Virus record (IMG/VR): IMGVR_UViG_3300010400_000235
Location: 1-32,242 of that record
From: a virus
Reading direction: 5' to 3' (one strand)
Length of the DNA: 32,242 nt
Shown: piece by piece, positions 7,033 to 16,900 of the stretch
Layout of the letters: each line of letters opens with the position of its first letter
Position numbering within the stretch: the stretch's first letter is position 1
Made by a program: the position numbers and the translations under genes
The notes under the pieces: model-generated
Databases searched by the model: none
The model's input: the letters and a program-made list of their open reading frames with translations, nothing else
What the model was told of the DNA's origin: nothing

Positions 7033-8286
7033 ATGGGAAGCACAGCAGCAGTCGCAGTCGAAACACCCGCCGCCGCGCCGGAGACCATCGCCGACGTTCT
7101 CGCGTCGCCTGACTTGGATCAGTTCCGCGACGCGTCGCCCGATGACAGCGACTCGGCCGATCCGATTCCGCCGCAACCGAAGGCGAAGCCGGCGAAGTCT
7201 GGCAAGCAAGCGAAGCCGGCAAAGCAGACGCTCAAGCAGGCGGCTGGGCCCGAGAACGAAAGCGACGCGGAGAACGACACGGAGGAGACTCCGGCGGACG
7301 GCGACGAGGACACGAAGCCGGACATCGAGAAGCCGAAGCTTCCCGACAACGAGGAAGCGGAGGAGGCTGCGTTCTCGGACGAAGCGCTCGCCACCCCCGA
7401 GGGTGTCGCTGCCGCGCGCGAGATTGTGAAGGCCGCGCGCGAGGCCGTCGAGAAGCGGACGCACGTTCTCGACCGCTACGACATGCGTTCCAAGAAGCGC
7501 ATGTCCGAGGCGCGCGAGCTCGTCGCGAACACGGAAGCTCGCTCGAAGCAGGTCGAAGGCGTGGCGATGTCGATCGCGCGCGACTTGCAGATCTTCCGCG
7601 AGCCGGGGACGACGGCGCGGGAGAAGCTCGGCGCACTGTCGCGCCTTGCTGGCGGGCGCCCGGGGCACGAGGTGATCGACGAGCTGACGGCCGGGATCCT
7701 CAGCGACGGGAAGCCACAGCCGGAGGAGAGCCCGCGCGTGCGGGACCTCGAGCGGAAGCTGCTCGAGCAAGAACAGCGGTGGGAGCAGTACCTACAGCAG
7801 CAGCAGGCGCAGCAGACCGAGGGCGAGAAGTCAGCCAAGCAGGCGCAGATCGCCCGCGTCTACCAGCAGATCCAGGAGGAGGCGGCCGACCCGGAGACGT
7901 ACCCGGAGATCGCGGCCGGCCTCGAAGAAGAGGACTGGACACCCGAGGAAGTCGCCCAATTGGTGGCCGGCCCCGACGGCATCATGGTGAAGCACCACAA
8001 GCGGACCGGTGAGCGACTTGACAAGTCCGAGGCTCTCCGGATACTTGAGGGACGCTTGGCCCGCCGTCGCGGCACAGTCGAGCGAGCTCCGCAAGGGGCG
8101 ATTGGTACCGGAGCCAAGAAGCCGGGTAGCCCGACGCGCGGCGTTGGAAGAGGCACGACGATCACACCGTCCGTCGCCGACCGCTCCGCAGGTTCAGTCC
8201 GAACCCTCGAAACTCGAGAAGAGCGTCTCGCCGACCTACAGCGTGACCCGGCCGCACTGAAGCAGCTGTTCCCAATGTTGGGTTGA
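7033..8286 (+). CDS. Capsid scaffolding-like protein
   Basis: A 417-residue protein with AAAGGG upstream of its ATG. Residues 1-120 are low-complexity, with alternating acidic and Lys/Pro/Ala stretches. Residues about 125-200 are charged helices, and residues about 235-290 form a Gln/Glu-rich coiled coil (LERKLLEQEQRWEQYLQQQQ). A basic region (RRRGTVERAP, GRGTT) follows, and the end LQRDPAALKQLFPMLG is helical. This composition and its place between portal and major capsid protein are characteristic of scaffolding proteins, which guide procapsid assembly through a basic or hydrophobic C-terminal coat-binding segment. No protease motif is seen. Confidence 0.75.
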   Translation: MGSTAAVAVETPAAAPETIADVLASPDLDQFRDASPDDSDSADPIPPQPKAKPAKSGKQAKPAKQTLKQAAGPENESDAENDTEETPADGDEDTKPDIEKPKLPDNEEAEEAAFSDEALATPEGVAAAREIVKAAREAVEKRTHVLDRYDMRSKKRMSEARELVANTEARSKQVEGVAMSIARDLQIFREPGTTAREKLGALSRLAGGRPGHEVIDELTAGILSDGKPQPEESPRVRDLERKLLEQEQRWEQYLQQQQAQQTEGEKSAKQAQIARVYQQIQEEAADPETYPEIAAGLEEEDWTPEEVAQLVAGPDGIMVKHHKRTGERLDKSEALRILEGRLARRRGTVERAPQGAIGTGAKKPGSPTRGVGRGTTITPSVADRSAGSVRTLETREERLADLQRDPAALKQLFPMLG

Positions 8287-8326
8287 GCGCTCAGGAGCGG
8301 CAGAGGCCGCTACCCGAGGCTCCCCA

Positions 8327-9571
8327 ATGGCAACAGCCGCAAGCAACACCGCAAACGTCAATCTCCTCCGCCGCCTGTTCGGAAACGAAATGGCGGACCT
8401 CACCTTCGGCGACGACCCGTACCTTCGCGGCGTCAAGAAGGTCACCACCGGATTCGGCGAGATCCGCTACGTCGTGGTCCGCATCGGGCAGACCGCGGGC
8501 GTCGGCGGCAGCATCGCCGTCGCGATCGCGAACCAGGCGCCGACCGCAGAGCGCCGCTTCTCCGTGACCGAGCGGACCATCTACGCCGTGTTCACGATGA
8601 AGGGCAGCTTCCTCCGCAAGGCGCGCGGGAAGCCGAATTCCCTCCTGACCGGCTACGAGTCGCAGGCGCGCAGCGCCATGTACGACTTCAAGAAGTTGCT
8701 GGAAAACCAGTCGTGGGCAGCGGGCGGCCGCGTCGGCACCATCAACGCGACGGTCACCGGCACAACCCTCACCTTCGCGAACGCGCGAGCGCTCATCGGT
8801 ATCAACCTGCTCGGCAAGTGGCTCACGTTCGCGAGCGACGACGGCACCGCGGCATCTCCGGCGGGAGAGCGTGGACTCGGCGGCGTGCCGTACCGCGTGC
8901 AAGTCACGGCGGTGGACATCGGCAACAACCGCGTCACGGTTTCCCCCTCGCTCACCACGGTGACGGGCCTCACGTCCGGCGACTCAGTGTTCATCGAGGG
9001 GTTCTATGCCCTGTCGATGATGGGCAAGCAGGCGTGGAACCCCATCACGGCGCCGGGCGGGTCTGACTCGTTCTTCGGCGTGAACCGCTCCGAGGCTGTC
9101 GAGCCGCTGAGCGGGTGGCGCGTCACCGGACAGGGCCTGTACGAGGCCACGGTGATCGAGGCGCTGACGTACGGCGAGCAGGCGACCGTCGATACCAAGA
9201 CGTGCTTCATGAACAAGCGCGACTGGGCGAAGATGGTCAACGAGATGGGCGTCCAGGCGTTCCGCGAGCCCGGAGGCAAGAAGACGGGCGGCGCGAAGGC
9301 GCTCGTGGTCGATGGCCCCGACGGCTCGTGCGCAATGACCGGCGTGAACCGCGTGCCCCAGGGCTACGCGTGGATCGGCGATCCGAGCAACGATGTGCTG
9401 CTGTCCGAGGGCGAGATCCCGCAGATCCTGAACGAGGACAAGGTGGGCCCGATGCGCATGCTGCCGACCGACGACGCGTACCAGAGCCGACTCGGCGGCG
9501 ACGCCAACTTCATGCCGGACGATTCCGCGGCGAAGCTCGGGCCCGGTGCCTGGGTGATCGTGTCGTGGTGA
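8327..9571 (+). CDS. Major capsid protein (HK97-like fold)
   Basis: A 414-residue protein in the position of the coat gene. An N-terminal arm (1-35) is followed by beta strands (FGEIRYVVVRIGQ), an extended loop, and a long helix (GYESQARSAMYDFKKLLENQ, 109-128) resembling the spine helix of HK97-fold coats. Residues about 138-230 are strongly beta (repeated T-V-T and V-T-V patterns) and likely form an inserted domain. The C-terminal third, with WAKMVNEMG and a terminal strand GAWVIVSW, fits the A-domain. It would be the most abundant virion protein. The 40-base gap before it carries CGAGG ahead of the ATG. Confidence 0.8.
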   Translation: MATAASNTANVNLLRRLFGNEMADLTFGDDPYLRGVKKVTTGFGEIRYVVVRIGQTAGVGGSIAVAIANQAPTAERRFSVTERTIYAVFTMKGSFLRKARGKPNSLLTGYESQARSAMYDFKKLLENQSWAAGGRVGTINATVTGTTLTFANARALIGINLLGKWLTFASDDGTAASPAGERGLGGVPYRVQVTAVDIGNNRVTVSPSLTTVTGLTSGDSVFIEGFYALSMMGKQAWNPITAPGGSDSFFGVNRSEAVEPLSGWRVTGQGLYEATVIEALTYGEQATVDTKTCFMNKRDWAKMVNEMGVQAFREPGGKKTGGAKALVVDGPDGSCAMTGVNRVPQGYAWIGDPSNDVLLSEGEIPQILNEDKVGPMRMLPTDDAYQSRLGGDANFMPDDSAAKLGPGAWVIVSW

Positions 9572-9600
9572 GCAACCTTCACTGAGGAAAGAATCAGACC

Positions 9601-10092
9601 ATGGCACTTCCCGACATCACCGAATCCAAGAAGAAGCTCAGCGGCCTGCTCGACTCCGCGACCATCAGCGGCGACGAGCTCGTCAATCGCATGCTCGAGA
9701 CGAACCACCAAGTTATCTTGGCGGCGGACGGCAACGCGGCTTCGGCCGTTTCGCAGACGCTCTGGTTCGTCAACGACAAGCCGTACCCCGTTTTCGTTTC
9801 GCGTGCGACGTTGCGTTGCGAAGCGAACGTGGCGGGTGACGCGACGAACATCGGAACGATCAACCTGGCGGCGGACGACGGCGCGGGCGGATCCAAGGTG
9901 AACTTCGCGACGATCAACACGCTCAACACGAACTACGTGGCCGGCGTGGGCCAGACGTTCACGATCACCCCGGCTTCGCAGGCTGGCGCGCTCGTGCCGG
10001 CTGGCGCGGGCGTCTACTACCAGCAAACGAAGGGCTCGTCCGGCGTGGCCTTCCCGCTTCGCGCGCTGACAGCCGTCGTGCGAAAGGGCTGA
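9601..10092 (+). CDS. Probable capsid decoration/head protein
   Basis: A 163-residue protein with a good ribosome site (GAGGAAAG, 13 bases upstream). The N-terminus is helical and charged (ITESKKKLSGLLDSA). The remainder is beta-rich with Asn, Thr and Ala repeats (TNIGTINLAADDG, FTITPASQAGALVPAGAGVY), a common pattern in decoration or head-fibre proteins. The gene directly follows the major capsid gene, where decoration proteins usually lie. There is no enzyme motif. The role is inferred from position and composition. Confidence 0.6.
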   Translation: MALPDITESKKKLSGLLDSATISGDELVNRMLETNHQVILAADGNAASAVSQTLWFVNDKPYPVFVSRATLRCEANVAGDATNIGTINLAADDGAGGSKVNFATINTLNTNYVAGVGQTFTITPASQAGALVPAGAGVYYQQTKGSSGVAFPLRALTAVVRKG

Positions 10093-10097
10093 TCCCA

Positions 10098-10505
10098 ATG
10101 AGCACGAAGGGCCTTCCGATCCACAAGCCGCGCATCGGCAACGGTGTCCGTGCGCGGCAGGTGGACATTTCGTTTCTGTTCAACTCGACATCGGATCCGA
10201 CCGACATCCGCGACCCGAATTCGGACATCGCGAGCGTGGTCTACTCCGCTACGAGCATCTATACGGTGACGTTCAATTATCCCGTGCAGAAGGTCTTGTC
10301 GATTCGCCCCACCGTGCAGCTCGCAAGCACGGCGGACATCGTCCCCCAGCTCGGGCCGTGCTCCTCGCTCGAGGGCACCACGACGGACTTTGCCATCGCG
10401 GTGAAGCTCATGACCGGCGCTTCCGCTGCGACCGCCCCGGCGGCCGACGCGGACAACCGCTGTCACCTGTCGTGCACGTTCGAGCTGTCCCCCAACGACG
10501 TGTGA
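10098..10505 (+). CDS. Hypothetical structural protein
   Basis: A 135-residue protein preceded by GAAAGGG inside the end of the previous gene. After a basic N-terminus, residues 22-135 are predicted beta-sandwich (IYTVTFNYPVQKVLSIRPTVQLA; CHLSCTFELSPNDV at the end). Three cysteines are present but not in a metal-binding pattern. It is cotranscribed with capsid and adaptor genes and is probably a virion component such as a second head decoration or head-tail protein. I do not recognise a named family. Confidence 0.55.
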   Translation: MSTKGLPIHKPRIGNGVRARQVDISFLFNSTSDPTDIRDPNSDIASVVYSATSIYTVTFNYPVQKVLSIRPTVQLASTADIVPQLGPCSSLEGTTTDFAIAVKLMTGASAATAPAADADNRCHLSCTFELSPNDV

Positions 10506-10514
10506 GGTATCCCC

Positions 10515-10727
10515 ATGGCTGGCATGCTTGAACTCCTGGCGAAACCGGGAGAGGACGAAGAGTCGGACGACGCGCCGCTTGACGACGCGAAGTCTCAGAA
10601 GGTGCGGGCCATGGGGCGGTTCCGTAAGGCCCTGAAGGCAGGCGACGATGCGGCGATGGCCGAAGCGTTCGCCGATGCTTTCAGGGCGTGCGAGATGTAC
10701 GAGGCAGACGAGTCCGAGGAGGAGTAA
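10515..10727 (+). CDS. Small acidic protein
   Basis: A 70-residue, strongly acidic protein (EDEESDDAPLDD near the start, EADESEEE at the end) with a central helical basic/Ala segment (KVRAMGRFRKALKAGDDAAMAEAFADAF). The GAGG ribosome site lies 7 bases before the ATG. The acidic tail overlaps the GAGGAGG that serves as ribosome site for the following TTG-start gene. The function is unknown; its place among head genes suggests an assembly factor or minor head protein. Confidence 0.55.
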   Translation: MAGMLELLAKPGEDEESDDAPLDDAKSQKVRAMGRFRKALKAGDDAAMAEAFADAFRACEMYEADESEEE

Positions 10728-10733
10728 TCCGCC

Positions 10734-11441
10734 TTGGCGCTCGTCAAGCTCTCTACCTTCCGCGAGCTGTCCCGCCTCTACTCCGACGAGCGGCCGGGCG
10801 GCGAGAACGCGTTCATCTCGGACGACGACGTGAACAAGCTCGTGAACTTGCAGCTGCGCGAGACGTACGACCTGCTGGTCCAAGCGCGCGGGCAGGAGTT
10901 CTTCGAGACGAAGGGCACGCTCACAACCACGGCGAACTCGGCGGACGTGAGCCTGCCCGCGACGTTCTACCAACTGCTGTCCCTCTACGTGCAGTGGAGC
11001 GCGACCGACTTGGAGCCGATCGAGGCGCTCGAGAGTATCGACGACCGGGCAGACTTCGCGAGTCACATCCCGTGGGGCCGCGACGTGATGAAGACGTTTC
11101 GGATCCGCGGAGCCGGCATCGAGCTGTTCCCGACGCCGACCGCGGAGACGACTCTCCAGATCCGCTACGTGCCGCGCTTCGAGGACTTGGTGGCCGATGA
11201 CGACGAATTCGACACGGTCAACGGAGGCGAGCGCATGATCGCGTACCGCGTCGCGGCGGACATGCTGACGATCGGGAAGAACTCGAACGTGAACGTAATG
11301 CAGCTGTACGCCGCCGAGCGCGAGCGCATCGAGCGCATCGCAGAGGACCGGGCGGCCGCGCACCCGGCGCGTATCCGTGACGTGCGCTACGGCGAGCAGA
11401 GGCGGCGCACCGCTTGGCGACGCTGGGGGACGTTCGGCTGA
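10734..11441 (+). CDS. Head-tail adaptor-like protein
   Basis: A 235-residue protein with a TTG start, chosen because GAGGAGG lies about 11 bases upstream and the frame begins there. The helical N-terminus (LVNLQLRETYDLLVQARGQEFF) is followed by a beta stretch with LPATFYQLLSLYVQW and a segment AETTLQIRYVPRFEDLVADDDEFD, typical of phage adaptor proteins that bind under the portal (P22 gp4 and DUF-type adaptors of podoviruses). The C-terminus is Arg-rich (RRRTAWRRWG), as expected for a portal- or DNA-contacting tail. It overlaps the tailspike start by one base (TGATG). Confidence 0.65.
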   Translation: MALVKLSTFRELSRLYSDERPGGENAFISDDDVNKLVNLQLRETYDLLVQARGQEFFETKGTLTTTANSADVSLPATFYQLLSLYVQWSATDLEPIEALESIDDRADFASHIPWGRDVMKTFRIRGAGIELFPTPTAETTLQIRYVPRFEDLVADDDEFDTVNGGERMIAYRVAADMLTIGKNSNVNVMQLYAAERERIERIAEDRAAAHPARIRDVRYGEQRRRTAWRRWGTFG

Positions 11442-13507
11442 TGGGAACCGTTGTCGTCAGCCGTGACCCGGCGCTCGTCCGCTACGTCACGACGCAGGCC
11501 GTCACCATTACCGTGAGCGTCTACAACGACTCGGACGTGCTGACAGATCCGAGCGGAGGGGTCGTCCTCACGGTCACGCATCCGGTGGGTGTGGACACGA
11601 CGCCGACGCTCACGCACGGTAGCACTGGCGTCTATACAGCAACCGTCACGCTCGACGCCGACGGGCGCTGGATCTTCCACGCTCAGAGTGCGGGTGACAT
11701 CGTAGCCGCCGAGCGCCTGACTCTGGCTGTCGAGGATACCGGCTCGAGTGGGTCGCTTGCGGATGAGGAGGTCTTGCTTGCTGACTTGGCGGCCGTATCC
11801 GGGTCGCTGATGGGCAAGGGCCCGAATGGGTGGGCAGCATTCGCTTCCGACGTTTTCCCGGTCGAGTTATTCGGCGCCGTCGGCAACGGAACGACCGACG
11901 ACACCGCGGCGATTGCGGCTGCCATCACGGCGGCCTCAGCCAGCGGTGGCGTCGTCAAGTTCGCTGCAAAGGAATACTGCTACACCGCCCTGACGATCTC
12001 ATCGAACAACGTCGTCCTCGAGGGCACGGGCGACATGGGCGACACCGGCACCGTGCTCAGCAAGACGAGCACAACCGGCGATGGTATCACCATCACCTCG
12101 CAGAATTCTGGTGTCCGCAATCTGATGCTGCGACAGAAGTCGGCTGGTGCCCCCGCCACCGCTGGCTACGCGATCAAGTACAACGGCTGCTTCTGCGGGT
12201 TCTACGAGAACCTGCGCATCGCCGACATGTACGATGGCGTGCGCGTCACCGGATGCTTCGAGTTTCGCGGGCAGGGCACGCTCTGGCTCCGTGGCATGTT
12301 CGGAACGGTCGGGCTCGATGTCGATGGTATTTCCGGCTTCGCCCAGCGCGTCATCGCCGACAACCCCTACCAGGCTGCCACCGAGGGGAAGTCGCACGCG
12401 GCACGGCAGACGAGCCACGCGTACGTCGTCGGCGACACGTACACGAACAACGGCATCATTTTCCAAGTCACCGGAGCGGGTACGAGCTCGAGTGGCGGCG
12501 GCCCGACGACAGTCCCCGGGACGACCGTCGCGAATGCCACCACCACGAACGTCACCGACGGCACTGCGACCGTCCGCTTCATCGGCCGCACGATCGACTG
12601 GATCAAGTGCGGATCGAGCGTCGGTGGCTTCACCGTCCAGACCTGCGCTGTCCTGAACGGCTACCGCGCGTTCCGGCAGACCGGCGGCAACTGGTTCTTC
12701 TTCAACCACTTGGAGTTCGACCACCAGTGGAAGGACGCGGTCTCACTCGAGGGTGGCAGCGGGTTCCGAGCGACGAACGTCTGGATCTCGAGCGTGTTCA
12801 CCGGCGAGGGCATCACCGTCGGCGCCGGCTACTCTGGCGACATGCACGTCATCGGCGGACGGCTCTTCGGCGGCGCCGGTAAGGCGATCCTGTTGCAGCC
12901 GGGTCCCGTGAACTGCCACTTCTCGAACCTCAATATCGGCACGTGGGCAGGCACGTTCGGCTTCTGCACGGGCGACGTTGCCGGCGTGGGCCCCAAGCAC
13001 TGGTCGCTCACGAATTCGCGCCTCGAAGGGTGCTCCTACGGGATTGCGATCCTCGCTGCCGATACCGATTACTTCGTCGTCACCGGCAACGATGTGCAGG
13101 GCAACAGCACGCAGGGAATCGTTGACGGGAGCACAGCCAAGAACAAGGTCATTCGCGACAATCCCGGGTATGACCCGGTCGTGCGGCTCACCGGGCAGAC
13201 TGCCAACATCGGCGCCACGAGCCTCTACACGGGCAACCCAAGCGCGGGTCTTTACGAGGTCGATTGCTACGTCGAGGTGACGACGGTCGGAACGACCGGA
13301 ACGCTCGTGCTCACCATCGGCTACACGGATGCGGTCGGCGCGACCTCGCAAGCGACCACCGGGATCAACATCACAGGCACGGGCCGCGCGAGTGGTAGAT
13401 TCCTCGTGAAGGTCCAGGGCGCCGCGAACATCACGTACGCAACGAGCGGCATCACGACGGCGGGAACGCTTGCCTACAACGTGTCGATCGACGCGCGGCG
13501 GAAGTAG
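11441..13507 (+). CDS. Tailspike with pectate-lyase-type beta-helix
   Basis: A 688-residue receptor-binding or depolymerising tail protein. Residues 1-105 resemble an Ig-like virion-anchoring domain. FGAVGNGTTDDTAAIAAAI (about 144-162) is the classic start of the Pectate_lyase_3 (P22-tailspike-like) beta-helix, and many short Gly/Asn/Val turns follow to about residue 570. A Ser/Thr/Gly-rich insert occurs near 330-380. The last about 100 residues (GQTANIGATSLYTG, TTGTLVLTIGYTDAVGA) form a beta-rich cap that is common and exchangeable among phage tail proteins. Catalytic residues cannot be assigned. The start is taken at the ATG sharing a base with the adaptor stop, not the upstream TTG at 11414. 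Confidence 0.85.
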   Translation: MGTVVVSRDPALVRYVTTQAVTITVSVYNDSDVLTDPSGGVVLTVTHPVGVDTTPTLTHGSTGVYTATVTLDADGRWIFHAQSAGDIVAAERLTLAVEDTGSSGSLADEEVLLADLAAVSGSLMGKGPNGWAAFASDVFPVELFGAVGNGTTDDTAAIAAAITAASASGGVVKFAAKEYCYTALTISSNNVVLEGTGDMGDTGTVLSKTSTTGDGITITSQNSGVRNLMLRQKSAGAPATAGYAIKYNGCFCGFYENLRIADMYDGVRVTGCFEFRGQGTLWLRGMFGTVGLDVDGISGFAQRVIADNPYQAATEGKSHAARQTSHAYVVGDTYTNNGIIFQVTGAGTSSSGGGPTTVPGTTVANATTTNVTDGTATVRFIGRTIDWIKCGSSVGGFTVQTCAVLNGYRAFRQTGGNWFFFNHLEFDHQWKDAVSLEGGSGFRATNVWISSVFTGEGITVGAGYSGDMHVIGGRLFGGAGKAILLQPGPVNCHFSNLNIGTWAGTFGFCTGDVAGVGPKHWSLTNSRLEGCSYGIAILAADTDYFVVTGNDVQGNSTQGIVDGSTAKNKVIRDNPGYDPVVRLTGQTANIGATSLYTGNPSAGLYEVDCYVEVTTVGTTGTLVLTIGYTDAVGATSQATTGINITGTGRASGRFLVKVQGAANITYATSGITTAGTLAYNVSIDARRK

Positions 13508-13508
13508 C

Positions 13509-13889
13509 ATGCTCCCCGAGCAAGCCCAATTCCGCGTCACCTCACCCGCGCAGCTAGTCGAGGACTTGCAGCGCGAGCACCGGGCGATCCGAGAGGAGTT
13601 TCGCCTTGCCGGGAAGTTCTTCCAGCCCGCACCGGGCGCCGTGTACCCGCGAGCGTCGTCTTACCAGGCGGCGCCGTGGGACATGATTGTCCTCGTCGCG
13701 AATTGCGTCGTGACGTTCCCCCAGCTAAATCCCGAGTCAGCCGGCGCCCTAGTGACGTTCATCCTTCGCGCCGGGACGCTCACGGCGAAGAGCGACACGG
13801 GGGCCAAGATCCAAAACGCGTCGAGCGAGAACTTCACCAGCGTGGGGCGAGTCGTCTACCAGTTCGACGGGTTGGACTGGTGGCGATGA
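13509..13889 (+). CDS. Small fibre-tip-like or tail-associated protein
   Basis: A 126-residue protein starting one base after the tailspike stop. Residues 1-40 are helical and charged. The rest is beta (IVLVANCVVTFPQLNPESAG, GALVTFILRAGTLTAKSDTG) and ends VVYQFDGLDWWR. This strand pattern with a terminal D-G-x-x-W-W is seen at trimeric fibre tips and in small tail proteins. An upstream in-frame ATG at 13470 lies inside the tailspike gene and is not preferred. It may be a tailspike partner, but that is inference from adjacency. Confidence 0.55.
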   Translation: MLPEQAQFRVTSPAQLVEDLQREHRAIREEFRLAGKFFQPAPGAVYPRASSYQAAPWDMIVLVANCVVTFPQLNPESAGALVTFILRAGTLTAKSDTGAKIQNASSENFTSVGRVVYQFDGLDWWR

Positions 13890-13901
13890 CGCACGCCGCG
13901 A

Positions 13902-13908
13902 TGAATAC
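13902..13908 (+). promoter_or_regulatory. Possible -10 element before nozzle gene
   Basis: TGAATAC lies 9 bases before the GTG at 13918 in a 28-base intergenic gap. The spacing to the start codon is like that of the better promoters at 803, 4840 and 26976. No convincing -35 is visible, so this is weak. Confidence 0.2.
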
Positions 13909-13917
13909 GGTGCGCCC

Positions 13918-16900
13918 GTGAGCAAGATCCAGATCCCTTTCACGGCCGGCATGCACGGGGAAATGGACCCGGCGATGCTGCCGCAGGGTGCGCTCACGAG
14001 CATCGAAAACGGTCGGCTGCCGCGTGAGGGAGCGATCGTCAAGGCGCGTGGCACGACGACGGGCGACGTTTCCGTCACCACAACTTCGGCTGCCATCGCC
14101 GCGCCCATCGAGGGCTTCGCTGAATTCGGCACGCGTGAATGGCTCGCCGCAAATGGAAGGGTCTACGCTCGGGGCCAGTCAAGCGGGGATGCGTGGCAAG
14201 AGGTCGGCCGCACGCCGCGCTACTTCCCGGTCCGGGAGCGGTGGGCGCAGTTCGACGACACGCGCACAACGCTCGCCAGCGCGGCTCGAGCAGCCTGCGC
14301 GACGACGGGCGGGTACCTCGCTCTAACGTGGGCATCGACGGACGGAAGTACGTACAACTCGTTTCTGCGCGTCATGCGCCCAACCGGCGAGTGTGTTGCG
14401 ACGCGCGTCGCCGGAAGTCGCTACTTCGCGCAGCTGATTGCGGTCGGATCCTATTTTATTTGGGCTTACAAGAAGTCGGACGACTCCGAAATATTCGCGC
14501 GACGCTACGACCCGGTCACCAACACGCTCGGCTCTGAAGTGTCGCTCGAGTCTGGGATCGTGACTACCTCGGACGCATTTCGCGTTGCTGTGCATAGCGC
14601 GACGCAATGGTTCTATTGGCGTCGCGACTCCGTCGGCTCCGTCGGCTGGCAGCTGCGTGGCATCGACGCGTCACTGACTCAGGCGGATAGCGGCAACACA
14701 CCTTGCGCGAATCAGGTCGTCACGCGAATTCAGTCGCTCAGTACGGCTGACGGCGTCTACATGGTCTATGCCGACGACACGGCGACGATCGGCGGGGATT
14801 GCTTTTGGGTGCTATTCGAGCCGGATATGTCTGCGGAGATTGCGGACGGTACGGTTCTATCCGGATCGGACGTGGCCGAGTTCGGCATCATCGACCGCGG
14901 CAACAATTCCGTTTTCATCGTGTGTGGTACGTACGGTACCGGATCGGAACACTCCGTCGCGGCGGCTGTCGTCACATCAGCCGGAAGCTACTCATCGTCG
15001 AGCACTGCTCTGCGCATGGTCAAGATGGTGTCGCACCCGTTCGCTGCGACCACCACGGAGATCCGCATGTGGGTGCGAGTGGACAACAGCGTCGATCCTA
15101 CCGCGAACGTCTATGCGCTCGCGACGTTGCAGATGGGCAGCTCGATCGTGATGCAGCCTGAGTTGCTGCCTGATTCACGTCCGCCAAATGGCTTCGTTGA
15201 GCCGACGGAAGTGCTCACTGTGGGCGACTCGCTTTTCTTCCTCGGAAGCGTGGTCGTGCGCACCGGTCTGCGTCAAGGGCCGTTCAGCGGCGGCGGAGCG
15301 TTCGTCCCTGGCGTCACCGAGACTGCACCCGCGCTTGTGTTCTACGAGTACGAGGCGGCTTCTGGTTTTCGCGCTTCGGATGCAGCGGGCGCCGGGTACT
15401 GCTTCGGCGGCAGCGGGCTCGTGCTCCCGAGCGACCGGGCTGGAGTCTCCTCCTACACCGTCACGAATCCGACTGGGGTGGAGGACGGCTTTATGCGGCG
15501 CCCCCAGTGCTCGATGGCGGCGACAGCTGGCGCGGGGCTGACGAGCGGCGCGCTGTATCAAGCGTTCGTCGTGTTCGAGCGCATCGACACGGACATTCGT
15601 CGCATCCGCTCGGCGCCTTCGTCGCTGCTAACGGCGACACCTTCAGGCGGCAACTTGCAGGTGACGATTTCTATCCTCGTGCACCCGCGCACGGAGGGTG
15701 AAATATCTTCCCTCACGCACGCGACGGCGGCGCACGTCTACATGACTGCCGCGAACGGCAGCATCTTCTACCGCGTCACGCCGGACGACGGGGCTCCGCC
15801 TGGAGTGTCCAACACCACTACATTCACGTACGTCCAGACGACCGAGCCGGCGACAACGAAAGAGTTGCTCTACACGCTCGGCAACGTGATCCCGAACGCC
15901 CCGGCCCCCGCGCACCGGCACGGTACGGTTGCAGCCGGTCGCGGGTGGGCGTTCGGGCTTTTCGATCCGCGGATCGTCGAATGCTCGAAACTCATGGTCC
16001 CGAACGAGCCGCTCACCTGGACGCGTCACCCGGCGTTCCGCACGTTCGCGCCGATTGACGTGACGTGCGGCGAGGAGATCGACGGTAGCATCGTCCTGCT
16101 CGGTCCCGGCGGCGTCGCCCTGATGCCGTCGAGCGGGCCAAACAACCAGGGCTCTCCCGCGCTCTCTGCCCCGGTCGTCGTGAGTCGCGTCGGGTGTGTC
16201 AACCCGTCGAGCCTGCTGCGCTGTCCTCAGGGGCTGCTCTACGAAGGTCAGCGCGGCCTCTACCTGATGCCACGCGGCGGCGGGGAACCCATCTACATGG
16301 GCGCCGGCATGATGAGCGAGATTGCGCACGTGAGCTCCGCCGCGCTCGTCACGGTTGCGCCCTCCGCGGACCGCCTGCCCCAGCTGCTCGCTGCGTTCGC
16401 CTACGAGGACATCTTCGCCGTGCGGAAGGTCGCTTACCTTGACCCGGAGTACCAGCGCTGGGTTGGGTTTGACGGGCGCGAGTGCTCGGTGCTCGGCACG
16501 TTCGGCGCGCAGCTCGTTTCGGACAACTCGGCAGGGACGCAAATCGTTTCAGACGCGACGACGCAAGCGACCGGGACGAATCTCGAGACGACGATCACGA
16601 CCGGGCATATCTACCCGTTCGGCCCGCTCGGTCACGGCACGGTCAGCAAGGTTCAGCTGCTCTTCACGGTGAAGCAGCTTGGCGTTCGGCTCTACTGCGC
16701 GACGAGCATCGACGGCGGGCCATTCGACACGGCACGCGAGCTGATCATCCCGGACTCGACCTCCGACGGACTGCCCCTCACGATCGGCCAGCTCCACGCG
16801 GTCGAGTGGTCGGTTCGTGCGGACCGCGGCGGGCGGGAGCTTTCGTCGATTCGGTTTCGCTTTTCGGACCGGGCAAACGTGGCCGGCGATGGCGTCGCGT

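Noticed and set aside
6061-7770. 569-residue leftward frame opposite portal and scaffold
   Set aside because: It is the antisense of two well-supported genes and is Leu/Arg-rich, as expected of antisense reading of GC-rich genes.
10017-11363. 448-residue leftward frame
   Set aside because: Antisense of three coupled rightward genes, with the Arg/Val/His-rich composition of a shadow.
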